Origin: Parasponia andersonii
Taxonomy: Eukaryota > Streptophyta > Magnoliopsida > Rosales > Cannabaceae
Length of the DNA stretch: 64,000 bases
Reading direction: 5' to 3'
Assembly (NCBI GenBank): GCA_002914805.1
Contig: JXTB01000320.1
Coordinates: 409,247-473,246, forward strand
Program-made: the position numbers and the translations under genes
Part shown: piece after piece, positions 20,098-31,690 of the stretch
Numbering within the stretch: the first letter of the stretch is position 1
How the letters are laid out: every line of letters starts with the position of its first letter
The notes under the pieces: model-generated
What the model was told of the DNA's origin: nothing
Database searches by the model: none
What the model saw: only the letters and a program-made list of their open reading frames with translations

Positions 20098-20323
20098 AGA
20101 TAAACGACGGAAGAGAGAAAATTCTAGATTGTATTGGTAAACTGTCTAAAATGATAAGTGCTAAGAAATCTTATATGTGTAGATGATTAAGTTACAACAG
20201 ATCAGCATACAAATAGGAGAATTAGCTAACTAACTATACACCTAATGTAACTAACCATACAATTATGTACAGAGACTTAATAAAGCCATAACTAACTAAG
20301 GCCAAAGCCTATATCATCTATCA
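20098..20323 (-). repeat. Copia-1 5' LTR
   Basis: 226 bp, homologous to 7423-7647. Shared blocks include gagaattagctaactaacta and ctaactaaggccaaagcc. The minus-strand start is TGATAGATGATATAGGC. Confidence 0.85.
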
Positions 20324-21810
20324 TGTACTGAGACTAAAGGAAGTTTATCAATCATTCTGTCTCCATTCAGGTAATATATGATCAAATAAAACTCTCCAAG
20401 AGTGAATCGAAAAGTAGCTTATAGAGTGGTTATAAAAGTAGCTTCTTTCACCATTGTGTTCTTCAAATTAAAACACCCTCCGAAAGAAACGCTACATGAT
20501 CGGCAAGTGACACAGCATTCCATTTGCCTAGGGAGAAAATTTTAAGGGCTGTTTGGCAGAAGGAGTTCAAAATTTTAAGATTAATAGAAAATGTGATTAA
20601 ATGGAAACTTGTACGACAGTCTTTGGTTGCGTCCGAGAATTTTGTCTTGATTGCCAGAAATATTATAATTGTGTTTAGTTGTATATGAGAATATTATAGT
20701 TTTAAATTGTGCATAATATAAATACCTTAATAATTCCCTCAAAAAAGAAATACTTTAATAATTAATTTTCATGGTACAGCTATATACAATACAACCATCT
20801 GAAAATAAAATGAGATCAAATCAATATAAACGTTAGAGAAACGACATTAAAATAGGAAAGGTCAATACATAACAACCAGATTTAAAAAGTTAAGAAACGA
20901 CCTGAAAGCATGGAATAATACATAATACATTGAGATAAAACGACAATATACGAAAAAGACGACAACTTAATTTTTTAAATGCAAAACGACAACACGTAAA
21001 TCAAACGACTTCAAAATTTGAAAACAACATAAAATAAAGGATATGAAAAAAAGAAAAAAAGAGAATTAACTGAATGGACAAAATTGAAACGACATAAATG
21101 AAAATGGTCACAATATTTTGCAATTTGGCATGAACTCAAAATAGAAAAAAGAGAGGTTAAGATAGAAATAGTTTGATCAGTAAATAAAGAGACACGTTAT
21201 GTATTCTGTTGTCTAGACTCTATTTGTCTTCTCTCTCCTATAATTAAATATTACGTACTATCAATTGATGCATTAAATATTCTATAATAATTAGTCAATA
21301 ATAATAATAACTTGAAGACGAAGTACTTGAATATAGCTTTGTTCATCCACGTCAGAGACCAAGTCCTGGTTTCCATTAGAAAATATACGGGCTGTAACAT
21401 TTTTTCCTCATTGAACAACCCCTTAGCTCCAAAAGTCTCCCCCAATACAAGTGAAAATACATAACAAAAGTGAAAAATTCTCAGTTGGCTTTCTAATATC
21501 GATAAGCATTCTGGAAGATTTGATGTCTAACTAGATGTTTGAGCATGAAAATAGTAAATAGAGTAGGTAAAGACCGACCCTTATTAGTAGAGAATTCTTG
21601 ACCAATGTTGATTATAAGCTTCAGCAAAAGTCATGATTTATATGCATGTTTCCCACTTAGTTAACACCTTTAGCCACATAGGACTATATGATATACGTGG
21701 CTGTAAGAATTGAATTGTTACAGAAAGAAACCAATACCGTTGGCTACAAAGAAAAAACAAGGAAGATCAAAAGGAAAGCTAGAAAAGAAAGACTATATGT
21801 TAGTTACTGA
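20324..21810. other. Spacer upstream of GLP copy D
   Basis: No gene. It is paralogous to the B-C spacer: 20324-20500 matches 3590-3790, and 21090-21150 matches 4110-4545 without the MITE. Between 20820 and 21100 the word acgac recurs every 20-40 bases. Confidence 0.65.
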
Positions 21811-21816
21811 AAATGA

Positions 21817-21860
21817 CCAGTTCGATGTTGAAAGTTTCCTTCTGGAAGGAAAACTTGTGG
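21817..21860 (+). promoter_or_regulatory. Conserved GLP upstream block (copy D)
   Basis: CCAGTTCGATGTTGAAAGTT then TCCTTCTGGAAGGAAAACTT, almost identical to the copy C block. The module is bounded by CCAG and CTGG. Confidence 0.5.
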
Positions 21861-22062
21861 GACTAAAATAATTACGTGTATGAGCTAGTAGTTGAAGTAT
21901 GGTCAAAATCCTGTAATATATATATATTAGTGACAAGATAATCAATGAACAAAAATAACCGAGTCTACCAAAGAGAAAAATAAAAGACAATAAAATAAAA
22001 AAAGAAAACCAAGTCCTTTTTTACTTATGTAGAACCGACAGACTAATTCAGAGACTCCCATC

Positions 22063-22070
22063 TATAAATA
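22063..22070 (+). promoter_or_regulatory. TATA box of GLP copy D
   Basis: TATAAATA in CCCATCTATAAATAGATG, 93 bases before the ATG. Confidence 0.8.
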
Positions 22071-22162
22071 GATGAGTTCAACTGCAAGAATTCTCAACAA
22101 TCACTCAAGCAACAGATAAAAGAACTTGAAGAGATTTATAGCACACAAGCCTGTTATCAAGC

Positions 22163-22949
22163 ATGAAAGGTGTCCATTTCCTTCTTTCACTCGCTGTCGT
22201 GGCTTTGGCAGCCTCCATTGCCTCTGCCTATGACCCAAGCCCTCTGCAGGACTTCTGTGTGGCAGTAGATGATCCTAACAAAGCTTGTATGTGCACATTT
22301 TTCCTAACCTTTAATTTGCACTTACTTTTAATAACTATTCTCTATCTGTTCTAAGTACTGTGGTACTGACAAAAATTTGTTTTGAGCAGTGTTTGTGAAT
22401 GGGAAATTCTGCAAGGATCCAAAGCTTGCCAAGGCAGAGGATTTCTTCACTTCTGGACTCAATATTGCTGGAGACACTAATAACAAGGTTGGATCCAAAG
22501 TGACGACCGTGAATGTGGACAAAATCCCTGGACTCAACACTCTTGGCATATCGTTGGTTCGTATTGACTACGCACCATATGGCCAAAACCCACCTCATAC
22601 TCATCCTCGTGGCACTGAAATCCTTGTCGTTGCAGAGGGAACCCTCTATGTCGGGTTCGTTACGTCCAACCAGAAAGATGGAAAAAACCGCCTAATTACT
22701 AAGGTTCTGAACAAGGGAGATGTGTTTGTGTTCCCAATTGGTTTGATTCACTTCCAGTTCAATCAAGGAAACACCCCAGCAGTAGCCTTCGCTGCTCTCA
22801 GCAGCCAAAACGCAGGAGTCATCACCATCGCAAACGCCGTATTTGGATCGGATCCTCCGATCAACCCTGATGTCCTCACCAAGGCCTTCCAAGTGGACAA
22901 GAACGTTATCAACTATCTCCAGAAGCAGTTCTGGTATGACAACAACTAA
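22163..22949 (+). CDS. GLP: Germin-like protein, subfamily 1 type (copy D), two exons, sequon lost
   Basis: Exon 1 is 22163-22286 and exon 2 is 22390-22949. The 103-bp intron starts GTATGT and ends GAGCAG. The 227-codon protein has signal peptide [20 protein letters not shown] then SA, Cys32 and Cys49, box 1 with His111, His113 and Glu118 ([10 protein letters not shown]), and box 2 with His162. Residue 78 is Lys (GSKVTT) where copies B and C have Asn (GSNVTT), so the N-glycosylation sequon in this position is gone. Other differences are RLITK for RLFTK and KAFQVDKNV near the C-terminus. Metal ligands are all intact and the promoter is like that of copy C, so it is probably expressed and functional. 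Confidence 0.95.
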
Positions 22950-23819
22950 AGAGACTCAAGAAGGCATAAACTAAAATAGCCCTATTTGTTTTGACAATGT
23001 TCTTTATGCTTTCTTCTTTTTCTATCATGTAATAAGTAGTTTGGTCTTATGTAGCGATCCGATCTGATTGAAATAATTTTTATTTAATCTTTTCGAATTC
23101 ATAATAAAAATCCGTGTAGTCCTACATTGGCTTATACTAATGAATAATTATGCATGGCCAACTTTTGTGCTTAACATTTTCTTTTTGATTACCTAGCCCA
23201 ATAAGTTAATTTAGAATTGATAACATCACACAATTGATTTTTTATTTTCCCCAAAATATGCCGAATAGATCTTAAGAGAAGTGGATCATTCATTTCCTTA
23301 TTATACTAAAATCTCCAAGTGTTCCATCATATGATTGGTCCCATTCGAGTAATATCTGTTCAAATGAAATGTTCCATGAGAGCAAATAAGAGCATGTTCC
23401 TCTTACAAAGGGTTAAATGGACAGGCAGAAATGGCACTCGATAAGCCTGACTAACTGACTGAACGTTCCTTTTGATTACGGGGAAAACTTTCTGACATTC
23501 GCTTGCAATTACATAAGTGTTACGTTCGTCGCTTCTAAAAATGAATATGGTGATTATAATGTTTACGATATATTATTTGAGAAAATCTCCATCATCTATT
23601 TTACTTTGAAAAATAAAAAAATATAAATATTGTCAAGCAATCTATGTCGTCTCCTCCTGGTTTCTTTGTGGTTCCTTATCAAAGAATGTTAACTTGAATT
23701 CTAATTAATTTTCTTTGAGGAATACACCAAAAAAAAAATATATTCACGTTATCTAGCAGACATCATGAATTGGTTAGTTGTAGCTTCCTCTTTTCTAGAC
23801 AGAAGAAGGCATTAGGGTT
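22950..23819. other. 3' flank of GLP copy D
   Basis: No gene. There is a weak poly(A)-like AATAAG at 23031. Positions 23078-23225 match the left arm of the inverted repeat after copy C but occur only once. From 23282 on it matches the copy C flank at 7214-7300. Confidence 0.6.
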
Positions 23820-23875
23820 TGTGTTACGACCCAAACCCCGGGATAGTGGCAGAATCTTCATCAACGCCGGCAAAG

Positions 23876-25320
23876 ATGAAAATAGTGACTTGTGCAAAAA
23901 TTGATGTGGAGAAATTTGATGGCCGAAATAACTTCGGCTTGTGGCAGTACGATGTATTGGATGGTTTATGTCAACAAGATCAGGATATTACTCTGGAGCA
24001 GACAAAACCGAAGAAGATGGATGATAAAGAATGGGAAAAGATCAATCGTCAAGCTTGTGATACGATCCGCTCATGTCTTTATAGAGAACAGAAGTATCCA
24101 TTCATGAGGGAAACTTCTGCAAGTAAGCTGTGGAAGGTACTCGAGAACAAGTACATAAAGAAGAGCAATGAGAACTAGCTATACTTGAAGAAGAGATTTT
24201 TCTGCCTCCAGTTGAAGCCTGGTACGATTATCGATTACCATATTGATACTTTCAACCAGTTGATTGCAGATTTGTTGAATTTGGATGAAACCTTCAGAGA
24301 TGAGGATAAAGCAATGTTGCTGATTGGGTCCCTTCCTGATGAGTTAGATCATCTCTGTATTACGTTGCTTCATGAGAAGGAATCATTGTCTTTTGATGAA
24401 GTGAGTGCTGCATTGTGCAATCATGAGATTCAGAAGAAAGATCAGAAGGAGAATAGGGACATGCCAGTAGAAGCACTTACAGCTAGAGGACGTTGTCAAA
24501 GCCGTAAGCAGGAGAAAAGGAGTAGATCTCGTTCGAAGGTAAGACCTGGTAAGGATAAATGTGCCTTTTGTCATGAGAAAAGGTATTGGAAGAAAGATTG
24601 TTCGAAGTTACAGAATAAAGGCAAGGGCAAAGCTACTTTTGATGCATATGTAACTAAAGTTGAAGATAATGAGTCAGATTTTGCTCTAGTTAGTCAGCCG
24701 ATGATATCTCCGCATGATGAGTGGATTTTAGATTTGGGTTGCGCTTACCATATGTGTCCTCACAAGGAGTGGTTCTTCAACTTTGAAGAGCTAAATGGTG
24801 GAGTTGTTTATATGGGAAATGATGAATCATGTAAAACAGCTGGGGTAGGTTCAATTCGATTGAAAAATCATGATAGATCGACTAGAGTTCTGACAGATAT
24901 TCAGTATATACTGAAATTGAAGAAGAATTTCATCTCTTTGGGAGCTTTGGAATCCAAAGGCTTCGCTATGACTATACGAGATGGAATTCTAAAAGTCACT
25001 TCAGGCTCTTTGGTGGTGATAAAAGGTACAAGAAGAAATAACTTGTATTACTATAATAGTAGTATAATTATTGGATCAGTTACTGCGGTTTCTGAAGATG
25101 ATAAAGCTTTAGAAATTACCAGGTTATGGCATATGCGTTTGGGACATGCAGGGGAAAAAGCTTTCTTTAGTTTGGTGAAGCAAGGCTTACTAAAAGGAGC
25201 GAAGTGCTGCAAGTTGGACTTTTGTAAATACTGTATTATGGAAAAACAGACAAGAGTGGAGTTTAACACAACAATTCACAATACTAAGAGTATTCTAGAT
25301 TATGTTCATTCAGATGTGTA
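23876..25320 (+). pseudogene. Copia-3 gag, protease and integrase zinc finger
   Basis: Gag begins MKIVTCAKIDVEKFDG; the open frame extends upstream to 23819, but that part looks non-coding. A TAG at 24176-24178 interrupts gag, then the frame continues 24185-25321. The zinc knuckle reads CAFCHEKRYWKKDC, with Tyr replacing the third ligand His of CCHC. The protease motif reads WILDLGCAYHMCP, with Leu replacing Ser or Thr of the catalytic D-S/T-G. The GAG-pre-integrase HHCC finger is intact (LWHMRLGHAG ... CKLDFCKYC). These changes point to loss of function after insertion. Confidence 0.85.
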
Positions 25321-27089
25321 GGGACCTACCAAGATAGCTTCTTTGGGAGGTATACACTATTTTGTTACTTTTATCGACGACTTTTCTAGAAGAGTTTGGG
25401 TGTATGTAATGAAGAATAAGGATGGCGTGCTTGAAGTTTTCCTTAAATGGAAAAAGATGATTGAGACTCAGATGGTTAAAAAGATTAAACGACTTTGATC
25501 AGACAACGGTGGAGAATATAGGAGTGATCCATTTTTGGATTTTTGCCAGTCTGAAGGTATTGTGCGTCACTTTACAATCAGAAAAATACCACAACAGAAT
25601 AGGGTGGCAGAACGCATGAATCGGACTTTGTTGGAGAAGGTTCGGTGTATGTTGTCCAATGCTAGGTTGGGTAAAATTTTTTGGGCTGAGTCAATTACGT
25701 ATGCGTGTCATCTTATTAATTGTTTACTATTGACTGCAATTGGAGGCAAAACCCCTATTGAGGCATGGTCTACAAAACCTGCTAGTGATTATGATTCTTT
25801 ATATGTCTTTGGTTCCACTGCCTATTCTCATGTGAAAGAATCCAAGTTGGATTCGAGAGCCAAGAAAGCATTATTTATGGGCATCAGCTCAGGTGTAAAG
25901 GGATACCGATTTGGTGCCTAAGTTCGAGGAAGATTTTATTTAGCAGGGATGTTACTTTTGATGAGTCTGCCATATTGAAGAAGGTAACAGAAGATCATTA
26001 GTATTCCGCAGTAGGTAGAGCCTAGTCAGCAGTAGGTGGAGTTTAAGAAAATGACAACAGTAGTCCTAGCTAATGTTGTTGAAAATAGTGGTGACACTCT
26101 ATTGGCAGAGGAGGACACTAAAGATGAAGAAGAGGTTCTGACCCAAGAGCCTCAATAGTAGCTAGAATCAAGTGCACATAATAGGCCAAGACGTAAAATT
26201 CATAAACCTACTCGATTTATTGAAATAGTGGCTTATGCACTTCCCATTATAGATGATGATGTTCCTTCCACGTACAAAGATGCAGTCAAAAGTTTAGAAA
26301 ATGAACAGTGGAAGAAAGCAATGGAGGAAGAAATGTAGTCTCTTTAGAAGAATGAAACTTGGGAGCTAGCTCAACTACTAAAGAATAAGAAGGCAATTGG
26401 GTGCAAATGGGTATATACAAAGAAAGAAGGATTTCCTGATAAGAATGATGTTCGCTTCAAGGCAAAATTAGTAGCGAAAGGCTACGCTCAATTAGAGTTG
26501 TGGGCAGGTTTATGCATGATACGGGTAAAGATCATTGGCAAGCTATGAAATGGATTCTACGATACTTATTGAAGATAGTAGATGTTGGTTTGGTTTTTGA
26601 GATGGATGATAGGCTTGGTCAGTGTGCAGTTGGTTATGTTGATTCTGATTAGCTGATGATTTGGATAAATATCAATCAACTACTGGATATGTATTCAAAT
26701 TTACAAGAGCACCAATCAGTTAGAAGTCTACTTTACAGTCTACAGTTGCTTTGTCTACTACAGAGGCAGAGTACATGGCAGTTACAAAGGCTATGAAGGA
26801 AGCTATTTGGTTACAAGGATTACTGGAAGAGCTAGGAGTTATTCAGGAGCATGTCTGTACTTATTCTGATAGTCAGAGTGCCATTCACTTAGCAAAGAAT
26901 CCAGTATACTATGTACATACGAAGTATATTGATGTCTGATATCACTTTGTGCAAGAGATTATTGATGAAGGAAAGATACTGCTTCAGAAGATTGAGACTG
27001 CTGAGAATCCTGCAGATATGATGACCAATGTGGTGACATCGATCAAGTTCAATCATTGTTTGGACTTGATCAACATCCTGCAATTTTGA
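25321..27089 (+). pseudogene. Copia-3 integrase core, RT start and RNase H end
   Basis: Integrase core with VTFIDDFSRRVWVYVMK, then SDNGGEYRSDPF preceded by a stop, and AERMNRTLLEKVRCML; the third catalytic Glu of DDE is present in AERMN. The reverse transcriptase N-terminus (KKAMEEEM, IGCKWVYTKKEGFPDKND) carries two stops and is cut after KGYAQ at about 26491. There is no YVDD box. RNase H resumes near 26500 and ends with STTEAEYMAVTKAMKEAIWL and SDSQSAIHLAKNP. The C-terminus is CLDLINILQF. Confidence 0.85.
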
Positions 27090-27393
27090 TAGCGCATTTC
27101 GGCACATAAAATAGCATTGGTATCTACTCATTGGCTTATCTTTATTTAAAAATAAAATAAAATGAAAGAGTAAGTATTAGATTGAAACATAGTAGAAAAT
27201 TAAAAAGGAGTTGGTAAAGACCAGCCAAATGTTATGCTTATATGACAGTGTAACAATTCCAACTTAAACATCTTCGTTCGTTAAATCTTAATGAGGGATT
27301 TGTGGTAGACACTAAGAATGCACAAAGATCAATATCGTCGAACAGTTTTATTAGAAATTAGAATGACACAATAATCGGATACTAAAATAGTGA
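27090..27393. other. Spacer between Copia-3 and the GLP copy E promoter
   Basis: No gene. Part of it (27190-27260, ggtaaagaccagcc) is paralogous to the copy D upstream region near 21560. Confidence 0.6.
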
Positions 27394-27430
27394 CCAGTTT
27401 GATGTTGAAAGTTTCCACCAGAAGAACAAT
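27394..27430 (+). promoter_or_regulatory. Conserved GLP upstream block (copy E, diverged)
   Basis: CCAGTTTGATGTTGAAAGTT is kept, but the following CCTTCTGG is changed to CCACCAGAAG, so the right half of the module has decayed along with the gene. Confidence 0.4.
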
Positions 27431-27610
27431 GTACTTGTGGGACTCAAATATTAAAAGAGTTGTTGAAAGTAGGGTCAATATCCTTAATATCTTACTACAA
27501 GACAATTCCTGAATCAAACCTTACCAAGTCTTCTATTAAAAGATAAAAAATAAAACCAAGTCTTTTATCTGGTTGATGTAGTAAGATGGACTAATTCATA
27601 GACTCTGGTC

Positions 27611-27618
27611 GATAAATA
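27611..27618 (+). promoter_or_regulatory. Degenerate TATA box of GLP copy E
   Basis: GATAAATA where the other copies have TATAAATA; the T-to-G change at the first base would weaken TBP binding. Confidence 0.45.
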
Positions 27619-27709
27619 GAGGAGCTCTAGTTCAAGATTTCACAATTCTCACTCAAGAACAGAGCAGAACAAGAAGAGAATATAGCATAGTAGCATATAA
27701 TCCAACATA

Positions 27710-28490
27710 ATGAAAGGTGTTCATTTCCTTCTCACGCTTGCTGTCTTGTCTTTGGTAACTTCCATTGCCTCCGCCTATGATCCATGCCCTCTGCAGGACT
27801 TCTGTGTGGCAAGAGATGATCCCAACAAAGCTTGTATGTGCATATTTTTCCTAACCTTTAATTTGCACTTACTTTTAATAACTATTCTCTATCTGTTCTA
27901 AGTACTTTGGTACTGACAAAAATTTGTTTGAGCAGTGTTTGTGAATGGAAAATTCTGCAAGGATCCAAAGCTTGCCAAGGTAGAGGATTTCTTCACTTAT
28001 GGACTCAACATTGCAGGGGACACTAACAACAAGGTTGGTTCTAATGTGATGACTGTGAATGTGGACAAAATTCCTGGACTCAACACTCTTGGGATATCAT
28101 TGGTTCGCATTGATTATGCACCATATGGCCAAAACCTACCTCACACTCATCCTTGCGGCACAGAAATCCTAGTCGTTGTTGAGAGAACCCTCTACGTCAG
28201 ATTTGTGACGTCCAACTAGAAAGATGGAAAAATCCGCCTCTTTACTAAGGTTCTAAACAAGGGAGACGTGTTTGTGTCCCTAATTGGTTTGATTCTCTTC
28301 CAGTTCAATCTAGGATACACCCCAGCAGTTGCCTTTGTCACTCTCAGTAGCCAAAACAAGCATCACCATTGCAAATGCTGTGTTTGGATCAGATCCTCTG
28401 ATCAACCCTGATGTCCTCACTAGGGCCTTCCAAGCGGACAAGAACATTATCGACTATCTTCAAAAGCAGTTTTGGTATGACAAGAACTAA
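27710..28490 (+). pseudogene. Germin-like protein pseudogene (copy E)
   Basis: Exon 1 (27710-27833) and the splice sites are intact. Exon 2 (27936-28490) is broken. A TAG at 28217-28219 replaces the Gln of SNQKDG. In box 2 the metal ligand His162 is changed to Leu (GLILFQFN) and Pro157 to Leu. A net 5-base deletion near 28360 shifts the frame. Box 1 reads LPHTHPCG instead of PPHTHPRG, and the sequon Asn-Val-Thr is Asn-Val-Met. Signal peptide and Cys32 remain. The stop leaves at most 136 residues without a complete metal site. Its promoter is also degraded, so it is a true pseudogene rather than a sequencing artefact. Confidence 0.93.
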
Positions 28491-29047
28491 AGAGATTATA
28501 TAGAAGCCATGAACTAAAAAGCATACTAGTTTCCACAATGTATTATATTTATCTTAGTTTTTGTGTTAGGTAATAAACACAATGGTCACGTGTACCTTTC
28601 TCTCATTGAATTCAATAAGATTTAGTGTTGCTGAATTGTTAAGATTAATTCATGTATTCTCACTCATGTTTTGTTGATAAGCTTCATAGAAAATAAAATA
28701 GAACTTGTGAACTTCTGTTTGTTTCTTGCTACATAGTTTAGTCAAAGATGCAAGACTAAAAGAAGATGAAGCTCATTCATTTAATATTGGCCTCATTCAG
28801 ATTATATCTACAAACAAAATTTTCCGTCAGAGTATAGCATTTTCCATAAACAAACTAGATTTGGTCTTTTAACACATGGTAGTTTGTTCGCTTAAACCAT
28901 CTCAATTGCGTAATTCTTTTACTACCATGTCTGTGAAACATAGGCATTTAAATGGCCTATTGTCTGTAATTCTTTAACCATATTTACCTCTTACTTAATC
29001 AAAATGACGGACTAATATACGTAAATCCTTTCTGTCCACATACATTA
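28491..29047. other. 3' flank of GLP copy E
   Basis: No gene; residual AATAAA at 28571. The sequence resembles the copy A flank and ends at the SIRE-type insertion. Confidence 0.6.
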
Positions 29048-30452
29048 TGTTAGGTCCAAAAGTTTGGCATTCTAAGTGGCAAAGTTTTGAGAACTCAAGT
29101 TGATAAAAAGAAGATGTTATTACAGTAAGTCTGAAGTTGTTACAATAAGTCTGATGTTATTACAACAAGTGTTGGTTTTACAACAACTGAAACTTACGTT
29201 TTTCTTTATATAGAAACCTTCTAGAATGTGCTTAAACGTGTTTTGTTTCCATGTTTGATGATTCTAGTGATAATATAGGAGAAATATAAATGGAATTTCA
29301 TACATAGTTGTATAGGATATTTTTCCTATTAATTTTTAATCAATTCCTTTTATATTTACCATATATATCATTGATTATTTCCTCATCTTTTTGTCCTTGA
29401 TTGATATCTGATTGCATCTTTTTAATCAATGAATTTAGACAGGTTTCTGAAGAGAATTCATAAGGTTTTTCATCCTTAATTATTGCTGGAAATTTGCTCA
29501 TTAATTAATTAAGTTTCTTTTAGTTAATTGATTTGATTTGATGAGTTATTGTGATCAGATTTCCTGATCTGTTGCAACAACTCCAGATATTTAAGGAAAG
29601 ATTGGTTAATTTTCTTAAATCTTGGCTTTTGATTGATATTAATTGAGATTGATTTTCTAAGTTAATTATCAATCTTTGGCAGGTTAAATGAAGATTTCCA
29701 GCTGTCTAAAATATGTCCATACCGAATCAAATGAGCAATCATGAATCTGGACATTTTCCTAGTATTTGTTTAGAAAGATATGGCAACAACTTTCTCGCTG
29801 ATTACAATATTTATGGAAAGATTTTGATTTTGTTCTTAACTCTTTCCTTATTTGATTTCAGCCTATTCACACTATAATGGACGACCAAGGGGGCTGGAAT
29901 TCACCTATAAAAGCTCTACTACTCCAAAGAATTATTTATGCACTTCATTGAGAGAAATATACTTAGAGAGAGCTTTTGTTTGTAAGGTATAGAGCATGTT
30001 CTATGGACATTGAGTGACTTAGAGAGCTTTAGGGTTTTCTAGGTACTTTGTTTGAGTGCATCTTGTTCTTCAAGAGGAAGAACAATACGTTTTTAGGAGG
30101 AGACAGATCCGGACCAGTGAAGGGAGTTCATATGTCAAGGATCAACAAGACGAGGGGAGTTCGCTAAATAAGATTAGTGAAGTCGTTACAACGAATTGCG
30201 GCAATTAAAAAGAGGGACTCTTTTATTGCGTTAGTCAATTGGTGTTTGTAATTTTTATACTTTACTAATTTGTTTAATTTCTGAACCACGTTAAAATTGT
30301 CTTATGTTCATTCTTCATTTTCTTGTTCTCGTTGCAACATATGCACTCGTTGTTGCAACAACTTTTCATACATGTGTTACAATATAATTAATTAATTATT
30401 AAAATTCATCAACTGGTTAATTATTTGGTAATACCTAAAACAGATCTTTCAA
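29048..30452 (+). repeat. Copia-4 5' LTR
   Basis: 1405 bp. It contains accttataaa-like promoter sequence near 29905 (cacctataaaagctctac) and repeated tgttacaacaag words in the first 150 bases. By eye it differs from the 3' LTR at a few percent of positions. Confidence 0.93.
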
Positions 30453-30454
30453 TT

Positions 30455-30466
30455 GGTATCAGAGCA
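30455..30466 (+). other. Copia-4 primer binding site
   Basis: TGGTATCAGAGC, a perfect complement to the initiator Met tRNA 3' end, two bases after the LTR. Confidence 0.92.
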
Positions 30467-30521
30467 GAGTCACTTAACTTTTAGTGAGATTTTGGGATTT
30501 TCTGATCTATTTTCTGTTAGT

Positions 30522-31690
30522 ATGTCTCTTCTTAATGAAGGAGGATCAATTTTTCATCCACCATTGCTAGATGGAACTAACTACCCTTATTAGAAGACCA
30601 GGATGAGAGCATTCATTAGAGCACTTAACATTAAAGCCTAGAGGTCTATTCTTACAGGTTGGTCTCCTCCTATTGTCAGAGCTGATGATGGAACAACCTC
30701 ATTGAAATCCGAGATTGATTGGTCTCCTCAGGATGATTTGCTGGCAAGTTACAACACCAAAGCTCTACGTGCCATTTTCAATTGATGTGATATAGAGCAA
30801 ATCAAGTTGATTTCTTCATGTGAAACTGCCAAGGAGGTGTGGGAAATCCTTCAAACTCATTTTAAAGGCTTAGGTGATGTAAAGCGTAATAAACTCACAT
30901 ATCTTATAACTAGATTTGAGCAAATACGTATGGAAGAAAATGAATCTTTGTCTCAATATTATACAAAACTGTGTGATATTGCTAATGAATCATTTGTTCT
31001 TGGTGAAAGATTCCTGAAATTGTTCTAGTAAGAAAAATTGTTAGGTCTCTTCCTGATCGTTTTCAACCCAAGATTGTTGCAATTGAAGAGAGCAAAAATC
31101 TAGACATCATGAAGGTTAAAGATTTGATGGGTTCTCTTTGAGCATTTGAATTGAATATAACGGTAAGAAAGAAAGAGAAATCCATTGCTCTTAAATCCTC
31201 ACAAGAAAATGTTGGAGTGACAAATGAGGAAGAAGATGGCGATGAACTTGCTTTACTTACAAAAAATTTTAAAAAAATCTTAAGGAAAGTAGGCAAGAAC
31301 TCTGGATCTGTTTTATCCTCATCCAAATCAGGTAAGACCTCCTCTAAATCTCCTAATTCTTCTTACAAGAAAGGTGTGTAGTGCAGAGAATGCCAAGGAT
31401 TTGGGCACATACAATCTGAATCGGTTACTACTCCTGCCAGAACACCTGTTGTTACAACAACAGATTCAAAGAAAATTTCTGCACCCGTCAATACATCACT
31501 TGTTCCAACAACATGATCTCGTTCAACATTCAGAAATGGCCTTGGGTTTGTACCACCAGCAAGTAAATATAGTAAACCTTTTGCAACAACAGATTCGTTC
31601 ATAACAAGCAAAGGTAAGAGATTCATACCCATTTGTCATTTTTGTGGTCTTAAAGGTCATATTCGACCTAGATGTTTTACCATGATGAGT
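30522..31690 (+). pseudogene. Copia-4 gag
   Basis: ATG at 30522 starts MSLLNEGGSIFHPPLLDGTN, typical of SIRE gag. TAG codons stand where Trp is expected (YPY-stop-KTRMRAF), and TGA occurs at 30784. The UBN2-type core is ETAKEVWEILQTHFKGLGDV followed by TYLITRFEQIRMEENESLSQ. A frameshift near 31028 and low-complexity linkers rich in Thr and Lys follow. The zinc knuckle is ICHFCGLKGHIRPRCF (31630-31680), with ligands C-C-H-C intact. Confidence 0.88.

Larger units (their letters stand above)
7423..20323 (-). mobile_element. Copia-1: LTR retrotransposon, Ale/Retrofit-like, interrupted by two insertions
   Basis: The 3' LTR (7423-7647) and 5' LTR (20098-20323) are homologous. Flanks TATAC (7418-7422) and TGTAC (20324-20328) form an imperfect 5-bp target duplication. 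The outside flanks join into sequence paralogous to the spacer after copy B (about 3580-3610), which confirms the insertion. The element reads on the minus strand: primer binding site at 20086-20097, gag start at 20006, pol end at 7642. It holds a solo-LTR-like insert (7951-10726) and a complete second Copia (14161-19419). Without those it would be about 4.9 kb, usual for small Copia elements. The Ale/Retrofit placement is by resemblance only. Confidence 0.9.
23820..27089 (+). mobile_element. Copia-3: Tnt1/Tork-like element, LTR-less and internally deleted
   Basis: Gag-pol relic from about 23876 to the stop at 27087-27089 with Copia domain order. I found no LTR on either side, no primer binding site before gag and no purine tract after pol, so it is a fragment or lost its ends. 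About the central two thirds of reverse transcriptase and the RNase H start are deleted at about 26492, where the conserved KGYAQ runs straight into sequence near the RNase H start. The first ~30 bases (tacgacccaaaccccgggat then agtggcaga) resemble the end of the chromovirus-type LTR at 47518. Confidence 0.85.
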
